From Buddleja alternifolia (taxonomy: Eukaryota; Streptophyta; Magnoliopsida; Lamiales; Scrophulariaceae), in the NCBI GenBank assembly GCA_019426215.1, contig CM033394.1:19922195-19986194 (forward strand): a DNA stretch of 64,000 bases, given 5' to 3'. The notes beneath the pieces are model-generated. The model was given only the letters and a program-made list of their open reading frames with translations. It was not told where the DNA came from and did not search any database. Position numbers and translations under genes: made by a program. Of the stretch, positions 32,825 through 45,023 are shown piece by piece. Within the stretch, counting starts at the first letter, position 1; each line of letters opens with the position of its first letter.

Positions 32825-33956
32825 CGACCTCGAAGTACGGTCTTAGTGGGCAAGCAGCAATCGTTCGGTGACTGCCAATATGTGATTCACTATCTCGAGT
32901 AGTAAACGAGTCAACATTGTGCGACATTGGTAAATGAAATTATAAGTCTTTGGTTAAAGTAGGAAAACTAACTCGTGTGGAACACGAGGGATAGTTTGGT
33001 TAGTTCATCTTACTATGATATATTATACATATCATCGAGTTCTGTGAGTTTGACATATTCCATGACTCTTATCCGATCGGGATGTTATAGTGAAAGGCTT
33101 ATACTCACTTGGTATTTGTGACTTAGAGGTTCGTATTGATTAAATCTTTTTAATCTCAATTGGGTTTCGATGTGAGTCCACAAGACAGGATATGTGACAC
33201 TCACATTCTTGGTTTCCTCTCATTGGCAATTGAGACGAACCTACCGAGTCGCGCTTTTAAGAAATTAAGGGAAGAAAGTCTCGAGTTGTATATAAGGTTA
33301 ATTAGGTAATTTGTCATTGGATGGTCAAATTAATTAATTTAATTAATTAGATTAATTGAAATAAATTACTAATAATAATTGGATTAATTTATTATTTTCC
33401 TCTTTAATCTAAATTAATTATTGGAATACTTAATTTAGTGGATTATTAATTAATATCATATATTAATTGAATTAAATATATGTTGGATTTAATTAATAAG
33501 TGAACTAAGTTGAAAGTTAACTTAGCCTAACTAAAGAGGAAATAGGCGTGTACTTTAGGGATTATGGGCTCAACGAATTAGCTAATTCCAAGTCCATCAT
33601 CTCATCTAAATACATAAAGCCTATTGTAATAGCCTAACTTTCTCATTCATAACTCTACTGCATAATAAGAGAAGAGAAAATCACTCTCTCCCCTCCCCTT
33701 AGCCGTCGGCCTCTACTAAGCAAGAGGAAGAATATTTTTTTTCATGCTTTATTCCGACATGATATCTAGAGGTAGGGATCCGGGGATTGCTGCTACTGCG
33801 AAAGTTAAAGAAATTCTAATTTCCAAAAGGTTAGTAATTTGATGAAATTTGATTTCATCTTATGTTTATGTAAAATTACTTAATACCAAAAGTGATCTGG
33901 CTTGTGAATATGAATATGTTTTTATTTTCGCTGTGTATGATATAGGATTCACAACA
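32825..33956 (+). repeat. Cop-H 5' LTR, second part
   Basis: Begins CGACCTCGAAGTACGG, matching the GTCGACCTCGAAGTGCG block of Cop-A at ~16418. It runs through an AT-rich TTAATTAA stretch to ATAGGATTCACAACA. The primer site follows two bases later. Confidence 0.88.
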
Positions 33957-33957
33957 G

Positions 33958-33970
33958 TGGTATCAGAGCC
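33958..33970 (+). other. Primer-binding site of Cop-H
   Basis: TGGTATCAGAGCC, complementary to initiator tRNA-Met, two bases after the LTR end. Confidence 0.9.
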
Positions 33971-35707
33971 AACTTTATGGCGTTTAATAATTTTTAAAAA
34001 TTATTGTGTTGAAGTTTTTTATGTTTATGATTAATTCCTTATGAAAGTATTATTAGATTATAATTTTCATGTGTAGATTTAATTTTTTTAATATTAGCTC
34101 TATGTTGTTTGACAATTGCATTAGTTATTTTTTTAATATAAATTTTTTTATATACGGTATTTGAATTAATGCATGAATATAAAATTCGAGGTTTTGAAAA
34201 TTACGCAAAAATTGACGCGGGGCGCACTGCTACGCGCTTTAACATGCAAGTGGGCTGCCCGCGGCCCACTTAATAATTCTTTTTAATACATGGGCGGACC
34301 CACGGGACGACCCAAGGGTCAGCCCGTGGGTCAAGTGGGTCAACCCATTTTTAAAAATTAAAATTATAAGAAAATCATATTTATTTTAAAAATGGTTTTT
34401 AAAATTAAATATGAATAAAATTATTTTGAAAATTAATTTTTTACTTAATTTTAAATTAGATTGAAATTAAATTTTAATCCTAGACAAATGAATTTATTTT
34501 GAATAAATTCTTTGTCAAATCAATTGAAAATTGAGTTTTTGAACTTAATTTGGATTTAATGACAAGTAGGATTAAATTTGAATGAATTTGTAATTGGATT
34601 TACATTCATTCTTTTATTTTCAAACCTCATTGAATTAAAATTAGATTTTGATTTTCCTTTCTTTTTGAAAGAAATTCAACACAATGTTTGTCGTTTCTAT
34701 TTATGGTTTGATGCTTGTTTTCGTGGGATGCTTCCATGGACTAGGCTTATCTTATAGGTTATATTTTCTGGGTTGTATTGGCCTAATTTTGAAAGGCCCC
34801 AAACTTGTATTTTATTTTTCCATAGATTTATGTATAGGTTGCATTTTTCTATGTAATTATCAGAATAGGACCTTTTTCAAAGATGATCTAATTGTAGCTG
34901 GAAGACCCGAAGTTAAACATAAGTTAGATCTTATAGGTCCTCTAAACCTCGATTGAGCCATTGGCTTAACTCAATCTAGATAAGTCCATGGAATACATGT
35001 GTGGTAGAATTACTAAGCCTTTTCTGCTTTATTTATTATAAACCATGTATGCGCGTAATAAACGGATAATATGCAAAGTGTGACTTATTTACAATCACGA
35101 AATTCTCCCACTTAGATAAATACTAAATTTAAACAAAAAGGAATTGGATATCCCGGCTCTCCATCAAACTTAGGAAAAATAAATAAATGTCTAGTGCATA
35201 ATTTTTCCTAGTAAGTGGGGGTTATGCATCAAGACATTTATTTAATTTTTTGAGTGCATTTGATGCCATCAATCGAAGCATATTCCACCCCATATATCGA
35301 CAGAGGGTTGCAAGATAGAATTTAACAGTTAGATTGATAGGAGTTAATGGGTCCAAGTTCAGATACTTCACAACCTATATATCATTAAAGGGTTGAGATG
35401 TCGTGATCTATAAGCCAAATAAAGATTAAATCGAATGTTGGATGATGCTAGCAAGGATTGCCACTTTAATAAATTTAGTGAGCCATATATCATTAAAGGG
35501 TTGTAAGTCACCGAATTTATTAAAGAACTCAATCACTCACTACAAAATCTTTCCAACGAGATTTTGCAGTGGGAGTGCAATGATTCGAAAAATGTAGTGG
35601 GTGTCAAGTTAAAAATTGGAAGTCCTGCTTATTTTTACTTTGTGTACAACATAATAACCTAATTGAATCTTTTTATATTTCTTACAGTATATTATCTCTC
35701 TCTGAAA
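33971..35707 (+). other. Cop-H leader with GC hairpins and loop-sharing hairpin array
   Basis: A GC-rich island at 34215-34345 holds the stems AAGTGGGC/GCCCACTT (34248-34255, 34264-34271) and CCCACGGG/CCCGTGGG (34299-34306, 34323-34330). The latter encloses GACCC-AA-GGGTC. Further down, three copies of a loop like CCATATATCATTAAAGGG lie at ~35291, 35374 and 35483. The last has a 19-bp stem (35464-35482/35507-35525) with a wobble and two mismatches. A fourth hairpin TTGCA-GTGGGAG-TGCAA is at 35564-35580. No gene. Confidence 0.7.
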
Positions 35708-36560
35708 ATGGTTAATAACCCGTTATCAATCCTGCTTGAGAAAAATGTCCTCACTGGACCAAACTTCAATGATTGGTTCAAAAACTTAAGCATTGTCCTA
35801 AGTTATGAGTCAATTGAATATATCTTGGAGATAAATAGTCCCCCTGTCCCATTAGCAAGGGCGACAAAAGTGTGAATGCTTTCTATAGGGACTGGGTCTC
35901 AGATTACTCACAAGTTTGAGGGTATATGCTTGGTTTGATGAGCAGTAAGCTTTAATGCTCCCATGAAAGATGGATAATCCTAAGACTATACTGTTGCATC
36001 TCAAAAAGCTATTTGGAGAGACCAGTAGGATTGTTCGATACTACATATAGAGAGAGCTCTTCAGGGCAAAGATGAATGAAAATGATGACGTGGATGACCA
36101 CATTTTGAAGATGATTTCTACGGTAGAGAAATTTCTGTCTCTAGATTTCCACATGGATTTCCATCTTCAAGTTGACTTGATTCTTCAATCACTTCCTAAA
36201 TCCTTTTCATAATTCATTGTGAATTTTGATATAAATGATGTTGAGCGTTCATTAAATGGGTTGATGAATAAACTCATAATTGCACAAAGTCAAATGAAAC
36301 AAAAGAAGTCCAGACGTGCATACAACGCCTCCATTGTTGTGCCATTGGAAGCCAATAATAGGATAAGGAGCCCAGAGCAATACTTGTCATAACGTGATAT
36401 ATAGAAAATAGGAAAGCACCATAGAATATAAGGTTGCATAGAGAGAATCTGAAAAGGTGTAATACCTGCTTTTACTGCAAAGAGATTGGACACTGGAGAC
36501 GTGACTGTCCCGTGCTAAAGGCCAGAGCTGCGACTAAAGGTATGGAACTAAATGTTTTTA
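35708..36560 (+). pseudogene. gag: Cop-H gag, degenerate
   Basis: Starts M-V-N-N-P-L-S-I-L-L-E-K-N-V like Cop-A, but the first frame ends after 55 codons. Later fragments (L-L-H-L-K-K-L-F-G-E, D-F-H-M-D-F-H-L-Q-V-D-L-I-L) are recognisable in shifted frames. The CCHC knuckle C-F-Y-C-K-E-I-G-H-W-R-R-D-C is intact at ~36466-36510. Several stops and indels make it non-functional. Homology to Cop-A gag is clear throughout. Confidence 0.8.
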
Positions 36561-37265
36561 GAAACAACTTGTTCTATGATTATATTCTCATCTTCTTGGA
36601 TTCTAGACTCTGGAGCTAGTACTCATGTCTGTGTTTCGAAACAGGATCTGGAAAGAAGTAGGACGCTCGAGGAGCAAGAAGTGATGATTAATTTTGGCAG
36701 CGGACATAGTGTGGCGGCCACTCACATAGGATCCACTTCTATTACTTTATCTACTAGATATTTAATTAATTTGCAAGATTGCCTTATTTTTCCCAATGGG
36801 CTCAAAAATATTTGTTCTATTCCTGTCTTGGTTAAACTTCGATATGATTTTCGTTTTATGAACAATGTTTGCAATATTTATTTTGGAAGTGAATGTGTTG
36901 GCTCTGCACCTTTATTAAATAGTTTATACTATTTAAATGTCCAAAATAGATGTATTGTGAATACTATCACCAAGAAACCTAGTATGTCTAGGACAAACTA
37001 AAGGCTTATCTGGCATCTCAGACTAAGTCATGCTGGAGAGTACAAAATTTGCGAACTTGAGAAAGATGGGCTAATAAGCACATTAGTGTCAGAACCATTT
37101 TTCACTTGCGAATCTTGTCTCAAAGGCAAAATGGGTCACCCTTCACAAGGCATTTTGAACGAGCAAGTGAAGTCCATGGTTTAATACATATTGACGTTTG
37201 TTGGCCTTTCAGTGAAATGGCTCGTAGAGGTTTTAATATTTCATAACATTTACAAACGGCCATTC
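36552..37265 (+). pseudogene. pol: Cop-H protease and integrase start, truncated
   Basis: A 149-codon frame carries S-S-W-I-L-D-S-G-A-S-T-H-V-C, the copia aspartic protease site, and the I-N-F-G-S-G-H-S-V-A-A-T-H region. After a stop near 37000 the integrase finger (W-H-L-R-L-S-H-A-G ... C-E-S-C-L-K-G-K-M) is frameshifted. The core is lost where LTR C begins, after the bases encoding the end of the F-I-T-F-T-D-D-H-S-like motif. Confidence 0.8.
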
Positions 37266-38916
37266 TGTTGTGAATCCTGGTTCATGCCCAGCGGAAACGT
37301 AAATACATATCCGGATTCACAATCGTATCACTTTTGGGTTTTAATGATTTTATAAATTTCAAAAATTACATGATGATGAAATCCAATTTCATCTTTATCA
37401 CCAACCTTTTGATTTGATTAAAGACTTGATCTTCAGGGTAGCAGCAATTCGAAACTCCTACCTCTAGATATCACTTCAGAACGAAATTTGAAGAAAAATC
37501 CACCACCCCTTCCTACTATGGCCGACGGCTATAGGGGAGGAGAGAGAGCTTTTTCTGTACTTCTTTGTTTGCTGTCAAATCTAATGTGAGAGTTAGGTTT
37601 TGACTGAACTAGTGTTAGTTATATATAAGGAGTGATAGACTTGGAATTAACTAATTCCTTGGGCCCATCCACCTCCTCTTATACACGCTCAAACACGCCC
37701 CACCTCATACTTATTGGGCTATGTTGACTTGCAACTTAATCCAGTTATTAATTCGGTCCAACATATTTTAATTCAATTAAAATATAATTTTAATTAATAA
37801 TCATCCAAATCAAATAATCTAATTATTTAATAAAAGGATAAGTATAATAAATAAGTCTATTTATTTATTATAATTAATTTATTTCCATTAATCTAATTAA
37901 TTAAATAAATTAATATGTTCATAATAAATACATCTAATTATTTATTATTAATTTATTTTTATTAATCCAATTAATTAAATAAATAAATTTGCTTATCAAA
38001 TAGCAAATTACCTAATTTATATATTTGACAACGAAAGAATTTTCTGCGCTCAATTTCTTTTAAAGCATGACTCTCTAGATTCGTTTAAATTGGCACTGGG
38101 AGGAAACCAAGGATGTGAGTGTCACTAAGCCAGTCACATGGACTCATATGGGACCCAATTGAAACAAATAGATCAATAGGAACCTTTAGGTCACAGATGC
38201 CATGTGAGTATAAGACCTTCACTGTAACATCCCGGTCGAGTGACACTCATAGATTATGCCAAACTCACAGAACTCGATGTTGTATTTCAGGGAATCATAG
38301 TAAGATGAATTTACTGAACTACCCTTATGTACTACACATAAGTTAGTTCTCATGCTTTGGCGAAAGACTTATAATTTCATTTACCTACGATCGCACAGGA
38401 CGTTAACTCCTTACTACCGGAGATAGTGAATTCCCTATTGGCAATCACCGAACAATTGCCACTTGTCCTTCTGAACCGCACTTCGAGGTTGATCCCACCA
38501 AAGGGTGAAATGGATCTAACTACTCTAATAACTTATTCAGTGTCACAAATCTAATCTTCGTGAATCCTCAGATCTAAGGCTCACGCACACTACCGCGACC
38601 AGTAACCCAATCATTGACGCTCAAAGAGTACTTACCCGTGTGATTGAATTACAACGAGTTGTGTTTGAATATATCAATTCCATTGATATATGTATGACCA
38701 AGCTCTCACCATCTGAAGTGACCGACTGATACTCCTTGTCAAAGCTTGTGCCATACAAGTCTGGTCTTAATGCCCTATTAAGACTCGTTGACTTGCGAAC
38801 TCTAGTTTAAGTAAACAAAAAACCGATACTTCTAGTGTCCAAATCCTCTAACCATTCAGGAACAGAAGGTCCTTCTTGATTACCTTGGACTTATTTGTTT
38901 AATACTTATATTAAGT
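37266..38916 (-). mobile_element. Copia LTR 'C', minus strand, truncated by D
   Basis: Plus-strand TGTTGTGAATCCTGGTTCATG is the reverse complement of a copia LTR 3' end almost identical to the end of the Cop-H LTR. CATTC lies directly outside. It is collinear with other LTRs up to the ACTTATTTGTTTAATACTTA block near 38905, ~100 bp short of the expected LTR start, and is then replaced by LTR D. Whether it was a solo LTR or a full element cannot be told, because its right side is beyond the window. Confidence 0.75.
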
Positions 38917-40687
38917 TGGGTTTCGAGAAAAATAACATAAACGCAGCGGTAGGAATTTCAAAAAATTTATTTTAAAACCCAAAGTTTGATTCAATGATTG
39001 CATATTCAAATTGATTAATACAATTAACGTGTAATTGCTTACACGTTAGAACGAAGTAGTTGGAGAATTCTCTTCTTCCTCCAAAAGTCAAAAACTTGAA
39101 GATTTTAAATCTTCATTCCTTTGTTTAATCTTCAAATCTTGAACTTGATCCGAACAACGAAAAACGTCGTCTCTAAATTGTCACACATAGATTGACAAAC
39201 GAAAAATTCCCACTTGATTTTCTAAAGGGCGACAACTAGGGTATTAGAGAGGGGAGGAATATTTTTCTTCTTTCTTTCTAGGAGATTTATGAAAGTTATG
39301 TTACTTGTTCAAAGTCAAAGAGTCCTTATATACCTCATGACTTATAGAAAAAGTCAAAACAAAAGAGCCCTAGTAATTAGGGCATCACATGGACACCCAT
39401 TGAGGCCTTAATAGACGTCCTCTTGGAAGCTATTTTAAGCCCCGGGATTCCTTTTGATTTAATTAATTGCTAATTCAATTAATAATTTATTATATCGAAT
39501 AAATAAATAAATAAATTAAATAACCAAATTAATTAGATAAATTAATTCATTAATATATTTCCCTAGGAAATTAATTAATAATTAATCTTACCCTTATAAT
39601 TAATTATTTCATCTAATGAATAATTAATTATTTAATTTATCCAATAAATTAAAACTCCTAGAAGAAAGATAGAACTCCTTTTTCATTTTTCTTTATCAAT
39701 CTTTTAGCGCGACTCTTTAGGTTTGTTTCGTTTGGCAATGAGAGGAAACAAAAGGAAGTGGGTAACACCTAGTCAGTCACGTGACCCACTTCATAACCCA
39801 AACGAAAGCGAATGATAGGATCATTCCGTAACCTTCCAATCCTAAATGCGTTGTAAGTATAAACCCTTTGTTCGTGTACCCCAGTCAAGTGAGAGTCATG
39901 GCTATGTCAAACTCACTGGACTTGACCATATGTATTAATTATAATAATCCGAGATCATTGAGATCGATTTAGTGCCTAGCACAATCGTCTCTTTATGCTT
40001 TGGCCAAAGACTTTGATCTCTATTTATCTATAATCACATAGGGTACTTTCTCACTCACTCATTAGAGAACAAATCCCAGTTAGATATCAGCTAAGACTAC
40101 TGTTTGCCCATCAAGCCGCATTTCGAGGTCGACCCCACCAACGGGTGAATTGGGTCTAACTACTCCAATGAAATACTTGACGTCACAAATGCATCTTCAG
40201 CATGATGTCTCAGGTCAAAGGTTCACTTACACCTATTACGGATAGTTAGTTCTGTCATTGACAGTCACAGAGTGAAAACCCATGTGATAGAACCGATGCG
40301 AGTCGTGTTCGAACATATCAGTTCCACTGATTTGCCTACAATCTTAATCTCCTACCATCCCATGGTACCAGATAGGCACTCCCTTGTCAGAGATAAGATT
40401 GTACAAGTGTTCTAAGTCTTTATTTGTCCATTAAAGACTTCACTTTACTTGCGAACTTGTTTTTAGTAATCAAGATCGATCTCTCTAGTGCCACTCTTCC
40501 TATCCCATTGGAAGTAGAGGGATTACACTGAAAACACGGACAAAATATTTTACTCTACTTATTGATGCAGATAAGATTTAATTGAAAACTAAATAACGCC
40601 TTTATTAATAATATCGATATAAGCCAATTACAAGATAGATGCCCTATCATTCTATCCTCTATGGCATCTGAGGGCATAATCCTAACA
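38917..40687 (-). repeat. D 3' LTR
   Basis: On the minus strand it starts TGTTAGGATTATGCCCTCAG at 40687 and ends near 38917 (...TTTTTCTCGAAACCCA). It is collinear with LTR I and solo LTR E, a subfamily distinct from Cop-A. A minus-strand TATA-like GGTATATAAGG lies near 39327-39337. The terminus at 38917 is inferred from a TG and is less certain. Confidence 0.75.
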
Positions 40688-42545
40688 ATCTCTCACTTGC
40701 AGTCAATGCCACTCATTGTGGTATCAGAACAACTTGAGATAGTGGTTTGGTGAACGGGTCAGCTATATTGTCAACTGAGGCTATTTTCTGCACTACTATT
40801 TCTCCTCTACCAATGATCTCTCTGATGATGTGAAATCTTCTCTCAATATGTTTAGACTTGTTATGAGACCTTGGTTCCTTAGCTTGCGCTATTGCTCCAT
40901 TGTTGTCACAATAAAGTGGCAACGGGTGCTGTGAACTAAGAACCATTTCAAGTTCTCCAAGGAACTTTCTCATCTAAATAGCTTCTTTCGCTGTCTCTGA
41001 GGCTGCCACATATTCAACTTCAGTGGTGGAATCCATGGTTGTGCTTTGCTAGGAGCTTTTCCAAGACACCACCCCACCGTTAAGCGTGAAAACAAACCCT
41101 GAATGAATTTATGGTCATCAACATCAGACTGGAAGTCTGAGTCAATGTAACCTTTCATTTTCAGGTCTCCACCTCCATAGATGAGAATCATATCCTTAGT
41201 TCTATTAAGATACTTTAGGATATTCTTCACAACTATCCAATGTTCCTTTCCTGGGTTTGCCTGAAATCTGCTCACCACGCTTACAGCATAGGCAATGTCA
41301 GGTCTTATACACAACATTGCATACATTAGGCTACCAACTGCAGAGGCATATGGTACTTAACTGATCTAGGAACCGCTTGAAGTTCCTAGATGATTTCAGC
41401 TACATGCTAGGAACAACTTGAAGTTCAGCTACAAACTTCTTTATCCAACAACCTCTTTGGCCACCTCTGAGGTAGCCACGTACTTAACTTTGGTGGTTAA
41501 GTCAGCCGTCATACTTTGCTTGGAACTTTTCCAAGTCACTGCTCCACCATTTAAAGCGAATACAAACCCCAAAGTGGACTTGTGGTCATTGACATAAGAC
41601 TGAAAGTCAGAGTCAGTATAACCTTCCATCTTTAGTTCCCCATATCCATATGTCAAACACATATCCTTAGTTCTTTTTAAATACTTAAGGACACACTTCA
41701 CAGCAATCCAATGCTATTCCATTAGGCTAGCTTGAAACCTCCTTACCACGCTTACATCATAGGTAATGTCTTGTCTTGTGCATAACATAGCATGCATAAG
41801 ACTTCATACAACTGATGTATAGGGAACTCCACTCATTATCTTACGATCATCCTCACTTTGAGGACTCATCGATTTAGAGAGATGGAGTCCATTTCTTATG
41901 GGCAAGACGCCTCTTTTAGAATCTTTCATTTCGAATCCTCTCAGAACCTTTTCCAAATAGAAGGCTTGGGAGAGCCCCATTTTCCTATTCGCTCTATCCT
42001 TGAAGATGCGAATTTCAAGGATATAGGTCGCTTCTCTTAAGTCTTTCATGGAGATCGTGCTTGAGACCACTTTTTGACTGAAGTCAACATGCCTATATCA
42101 TTACCTATTAGTAGAATGTCGTCTACATATAGGACCAAAAATGGTATTTTACTCCCACTAGATTTCTTGTAAACACATAGCCCATCTTCTTTCTTGAAAA
42201 AGACACAGTTCCGAACTTCTTCATCGAAACGAAGATTCTAGCTCCGCGATGCTTGTTTAAGTCCATAAATTGATCTATTCCATTTACACACCTTATGAGA
42301 ATTTTCATTGGATACGAAACCTTTGGGTTGTTCCATATAGATGTCCTCCACGACGTATTCACTCAAGAATGCGGTCTTCACATCGATCTGACAGATTTCA
42401 TAGTCTAGGTGCATGACTATTGTAAGCAAAATTCTAGTGGATTTGATCATGGCAATGGGAGAAAAGGTTTCCTCATAGTCAATACTCTCTTTTTTACTAT
42501 ACCCTTTCGCCACAAGCCTATCTTTAAAGGTATCAACCTTACCAT
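40688..42545 (-). pseudogene. pol: D reverse transcriptase/RNase H, rearranged
   Basis: Minus-strand fragments: RNase H end (40713-40973: C-D-N-N-G-A-I-A-Q-A-K-E, S-V-D-N-I-A-D-P-F-T-K), RNase H (40970-41326: M-Y-A-M-L-C-I-R-P-D-I-A-Y), a second copy of the RNase H segment (41441-41701: K-Y-L-K-R-T-K-D-M, G-Y-T-D-S-D-F-Q-S), then RT (41804-42513) with Y-V-D-D encoded at about 42119-42130 and E-E-T-F-S-P-I-A-M-I-K. The duplicated segment indicates unequal recombination or a join between two related copies. Several frameshifts. Solo LTR E interrupts it at 42546. Confidence 0.8.
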
Positions 42546-44187
42546 TGTTAGGTTAATGTCCTCAAATGCCACTAGAGGATTAGAGAATGAAAGGACGTTA
42601 TTAAATTGTAATTGTTTCTTATTCTTTTAATAAAAAGGCATTTAGTTGTTTACTATTATATTGTCATTTATATATTGTAATCATCTATAAGTCCATGAAC
42701 ACAAGAGTTAACTCTCTAAGACACTAGAAGAGTTTAATACTTGTGTACTAAAATAGTATGCAAGTCAATAATTCCCAATTGGGCATTGACAATCACGGAG
42801 ACTTGTATGATGTGAGTTTTGAAGAGAAAAGTGCCCATCAATCTGAAGGAAATAGTGAAGAACTTATATCATAGGTGCACTTATGGAGATAGTGGTACCC
42901 AGTCATGACTCGCATTGATTCGATCACATGGGTTTTCACTCTTCGACAGTCAATGACAAAATTAATTAAATTGTGATAGGTGTGTCTGAACTTTAGACTT
43001 GAAGAATTGAGTTGAAGATATACTTGTGACATTAGGTTTGGTATTAGAGTAGTTAGACCTAATTCATCCTTTGGTGGGGTCAACCTCGAACGGTAACCTA
43101 ATGGGCAAGTAGTAGTCTTAACTGATATCCAAGATGGGATTCGTTCCTTCGAAAGTGAACGAGGAATTATCCTATGCATTTATAAGTAAGTTAGATCTTA
43201 AAGTCTTTGGCCAAAGCAATCATTGATCTAGACTTATTCTAAATATAGCATAGAGTCAAGTTTGTGAATTTGACCTAAACCATAACTCTCACTTGACCGG
43301 GATAAGGAAACGGAGAGTTTGTATTCACACGGTATTTACAATAGAAAGGGTAAAATGATCCAATCATTTCATCTTATTTGGGTTACAATGTGGAACACTT
43401 GACTGACTAGGTGGAACCCACGTGTAATGGAATCCTTCCATTCCCAAATATAGATGAACCTAAAGAGTCACGCTTAAAAAGAAAAAATTAAAAGAAAATA
43501 TGGTAATATTTTAAGTATTGGATACTTAAAATTAATTAAATAGAATTAATTATTTGAAGAAATAAGTTGACTCATTTATACTTCAATTAATATATTATTT
43601 CTTGAAGAAATAAAATTAATTAAATATCATATTTATTGTTTAATTAGATTAATTAATTGAATTGAATTAATTAATTCAATAAAGGATTGGACCGAGATCA
43701 AATTGGTGCACCAAAAGGCACACCATGACCGAGTGGGGCGGCTAGTAGGCATCCACAATGGGCTTTTTAAGACAAGGTTATAACTTAAGTGATATAAATA
43801 TATCACATTAGTTAATACCTACGTCATAAGTTTTATTAAACACTTGAGCCACAAGAAAGAAATTCCTCCTCTCCTCTCTCACCACTAGCCTTCGGTCACT
43901 GTACCAAGAAGGAGGAGATTTTTTAGACTGAGTTTTTTCTGGCGAGACAATTTAGAGACAACACTTTTGGACAGTTCGGATTATCAGGAAATCAGCTGGA
44001 CTATTTCGCGAAAAAGTTGAAGAAGATGAATTCGTGAGTCTTTCCAACCATTTCGCTACAGCAGGTAAAGTTTCAATATTCCTATCGTAGATATGCGTGA
44101 TAAAACCCCGGGATTAATCTTGTTTTGGGAAAATCCAAAGATTTTATTACACCGTTTTCGCTGCGTTTTTGTATAGTTTTCCTAATA
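42546..44187 (+). mobile_element. Solo copia LTR 'E', plus strand, inside D pol
   Basis: 1,642 bp, TGTTAGGTTAATGTCCTC to TTTTCCTAATA (CA end mutated to TA). Both sides are the RT linker of D, which reads on if E is removed. The flanks ACCAT and GCCCT each differ by one base from GCCAT, the sequence expected at that codon position from Cop-A, so both duplication copies appear to have mutated once. A TATA-like TATAAATA lies in GATATAAATATATC at ~43794. Confidence 0.8.
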
Positions 44188-44327
44188 GCCCTCCAGACCA
44201 ATCTTTCTCTTGTAGATTCACTTACAACCTATTGGTGCAATACCCTTAGGGCAACCCACTAGAGTCCAGACTTGGTTCGAATACATCGAATCCATCTCCG
44301 CCTTCATATCCTCAAGCCATTTAGCAA
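44188..44327 (-). pseudogene. pol: D pol, continuation of the integrase/RT linker
   Basis: The minus strand gives W-L-E-D-M-K-A-E-M-D-S-M-Y-S-N-Q-V-W and P-I-G-C-K, homologous to the start of the RT domain in Cop-A (~21775-21890). It ends where LTR I begins. The codons beyond it (44328-44400) are LTR-derived, not pol. Confidence 0.75.
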
Positions 44328-45023
44328 TGGAATTGCGCAGTGGAATAAAATTGCGGAGCGGAATAAAATTAACCACAGTGTTATCCCGATTTGCATACAT
44401 GAATCGAAATTACTCGCTAAAACTTACCCATTGAAGCAAAGTGACTGGAGAACTCGATCCTCCTTCAAAAACTCAATTGGTTGAAGTCTCAAATTCTTCA
44501 ATCCTTGTGTGATCAACTTTTCTTGGATTTCTTGAGGTTTTCTTGAAGCTTGATCCGAACAACGAACACACGTTATCTCTAAATAATCACCGGATTGATT
44601 TGTGAAAAATCCCCTTTTCTGTTCACCTTGACCAATGGCTAGCTATGTGAGAGAGAGGGAGGAATTTTTTTTTCTTTCTAGAAGAGTTGTGTAAATTATG
44701 AAATTCATCTTAGTCAAATGTCTTTTAAGTGATGTATTTAATATCACTAGACTTGTTGATCAAGACAAGAGGCAAGAGCCCATGTTGGGCATCCTCATGG
44801 ACCCTCTTTATTTAATTCTCTATTATTTAATTAATTATTTATTATATCCAATAAATAAATAAATTAACTAAATAACCAAATTAAATAGATAAATTAATTC
44901 ATTAATTTATTTCCTTGAGAAATTAGCTAATAATTAATCTTATGTTTATAATTAATTATCTCATCTAATGAGTAATTAATTAATCATATTTCATTTATCC
45001 CATAAATTAAATCTCTTAATACC
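44328..45023 (-). repeat. I 3' LTR, distal part
   Basis: Homologous to D LTR around 38950-39660 (the GATCCGAACAACGAA, GAGAGGGAGGAAT and TTAATTAA blocks). ATACC at 45019-45023 is the first target duplication of F2. A short internal repeat GGAATAAAATT-GCGGAGC-GGAATAAAATT sits at 44342-44371. Confidence 0.7.

Larger units (their letters stand above)
9060..37265 (+). mobile_element. Copia element 'Cop-H', interrupted and right-truncated
   Basis: Own parts: 5' LTR 9060-9627 plus 32825-33956 (about 1.70 kb once Gyp-G and one GGTAT copy are removed), primer site 33958-33970, leader to 35707, degenerate gag and protease to ~37000, pre-integrase and the beginning of integrase to 37265. LTR C then interrupts it. 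The LTR opens TGTTAGAATTATACCCTAAA and ends ATAGGATTCACAACA. Its gag start, leader hairpins and protease are homologous to those of Cop-A, so it is the same broad copia lineage. It is older and much more mutated. Its 3' half lies outside the window or is lost. Confidence 0.85.
38917..44327 (-). mobile_element. Copia element 'D', minus strand, 3' half
   Basis: 3' LTR 38917-40687, polypurine tract, then RNase H and RT (40688-42545 and 44188-44327) split by solo LTR E. It is cut in the integrase/RT linker by copia I at about 44328. The part carrying gag, leader and 5' LTR is not in the window. Coding sequence is decayed and rearranged (an RNase H segment occurs twice). Confidence 0.75.
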
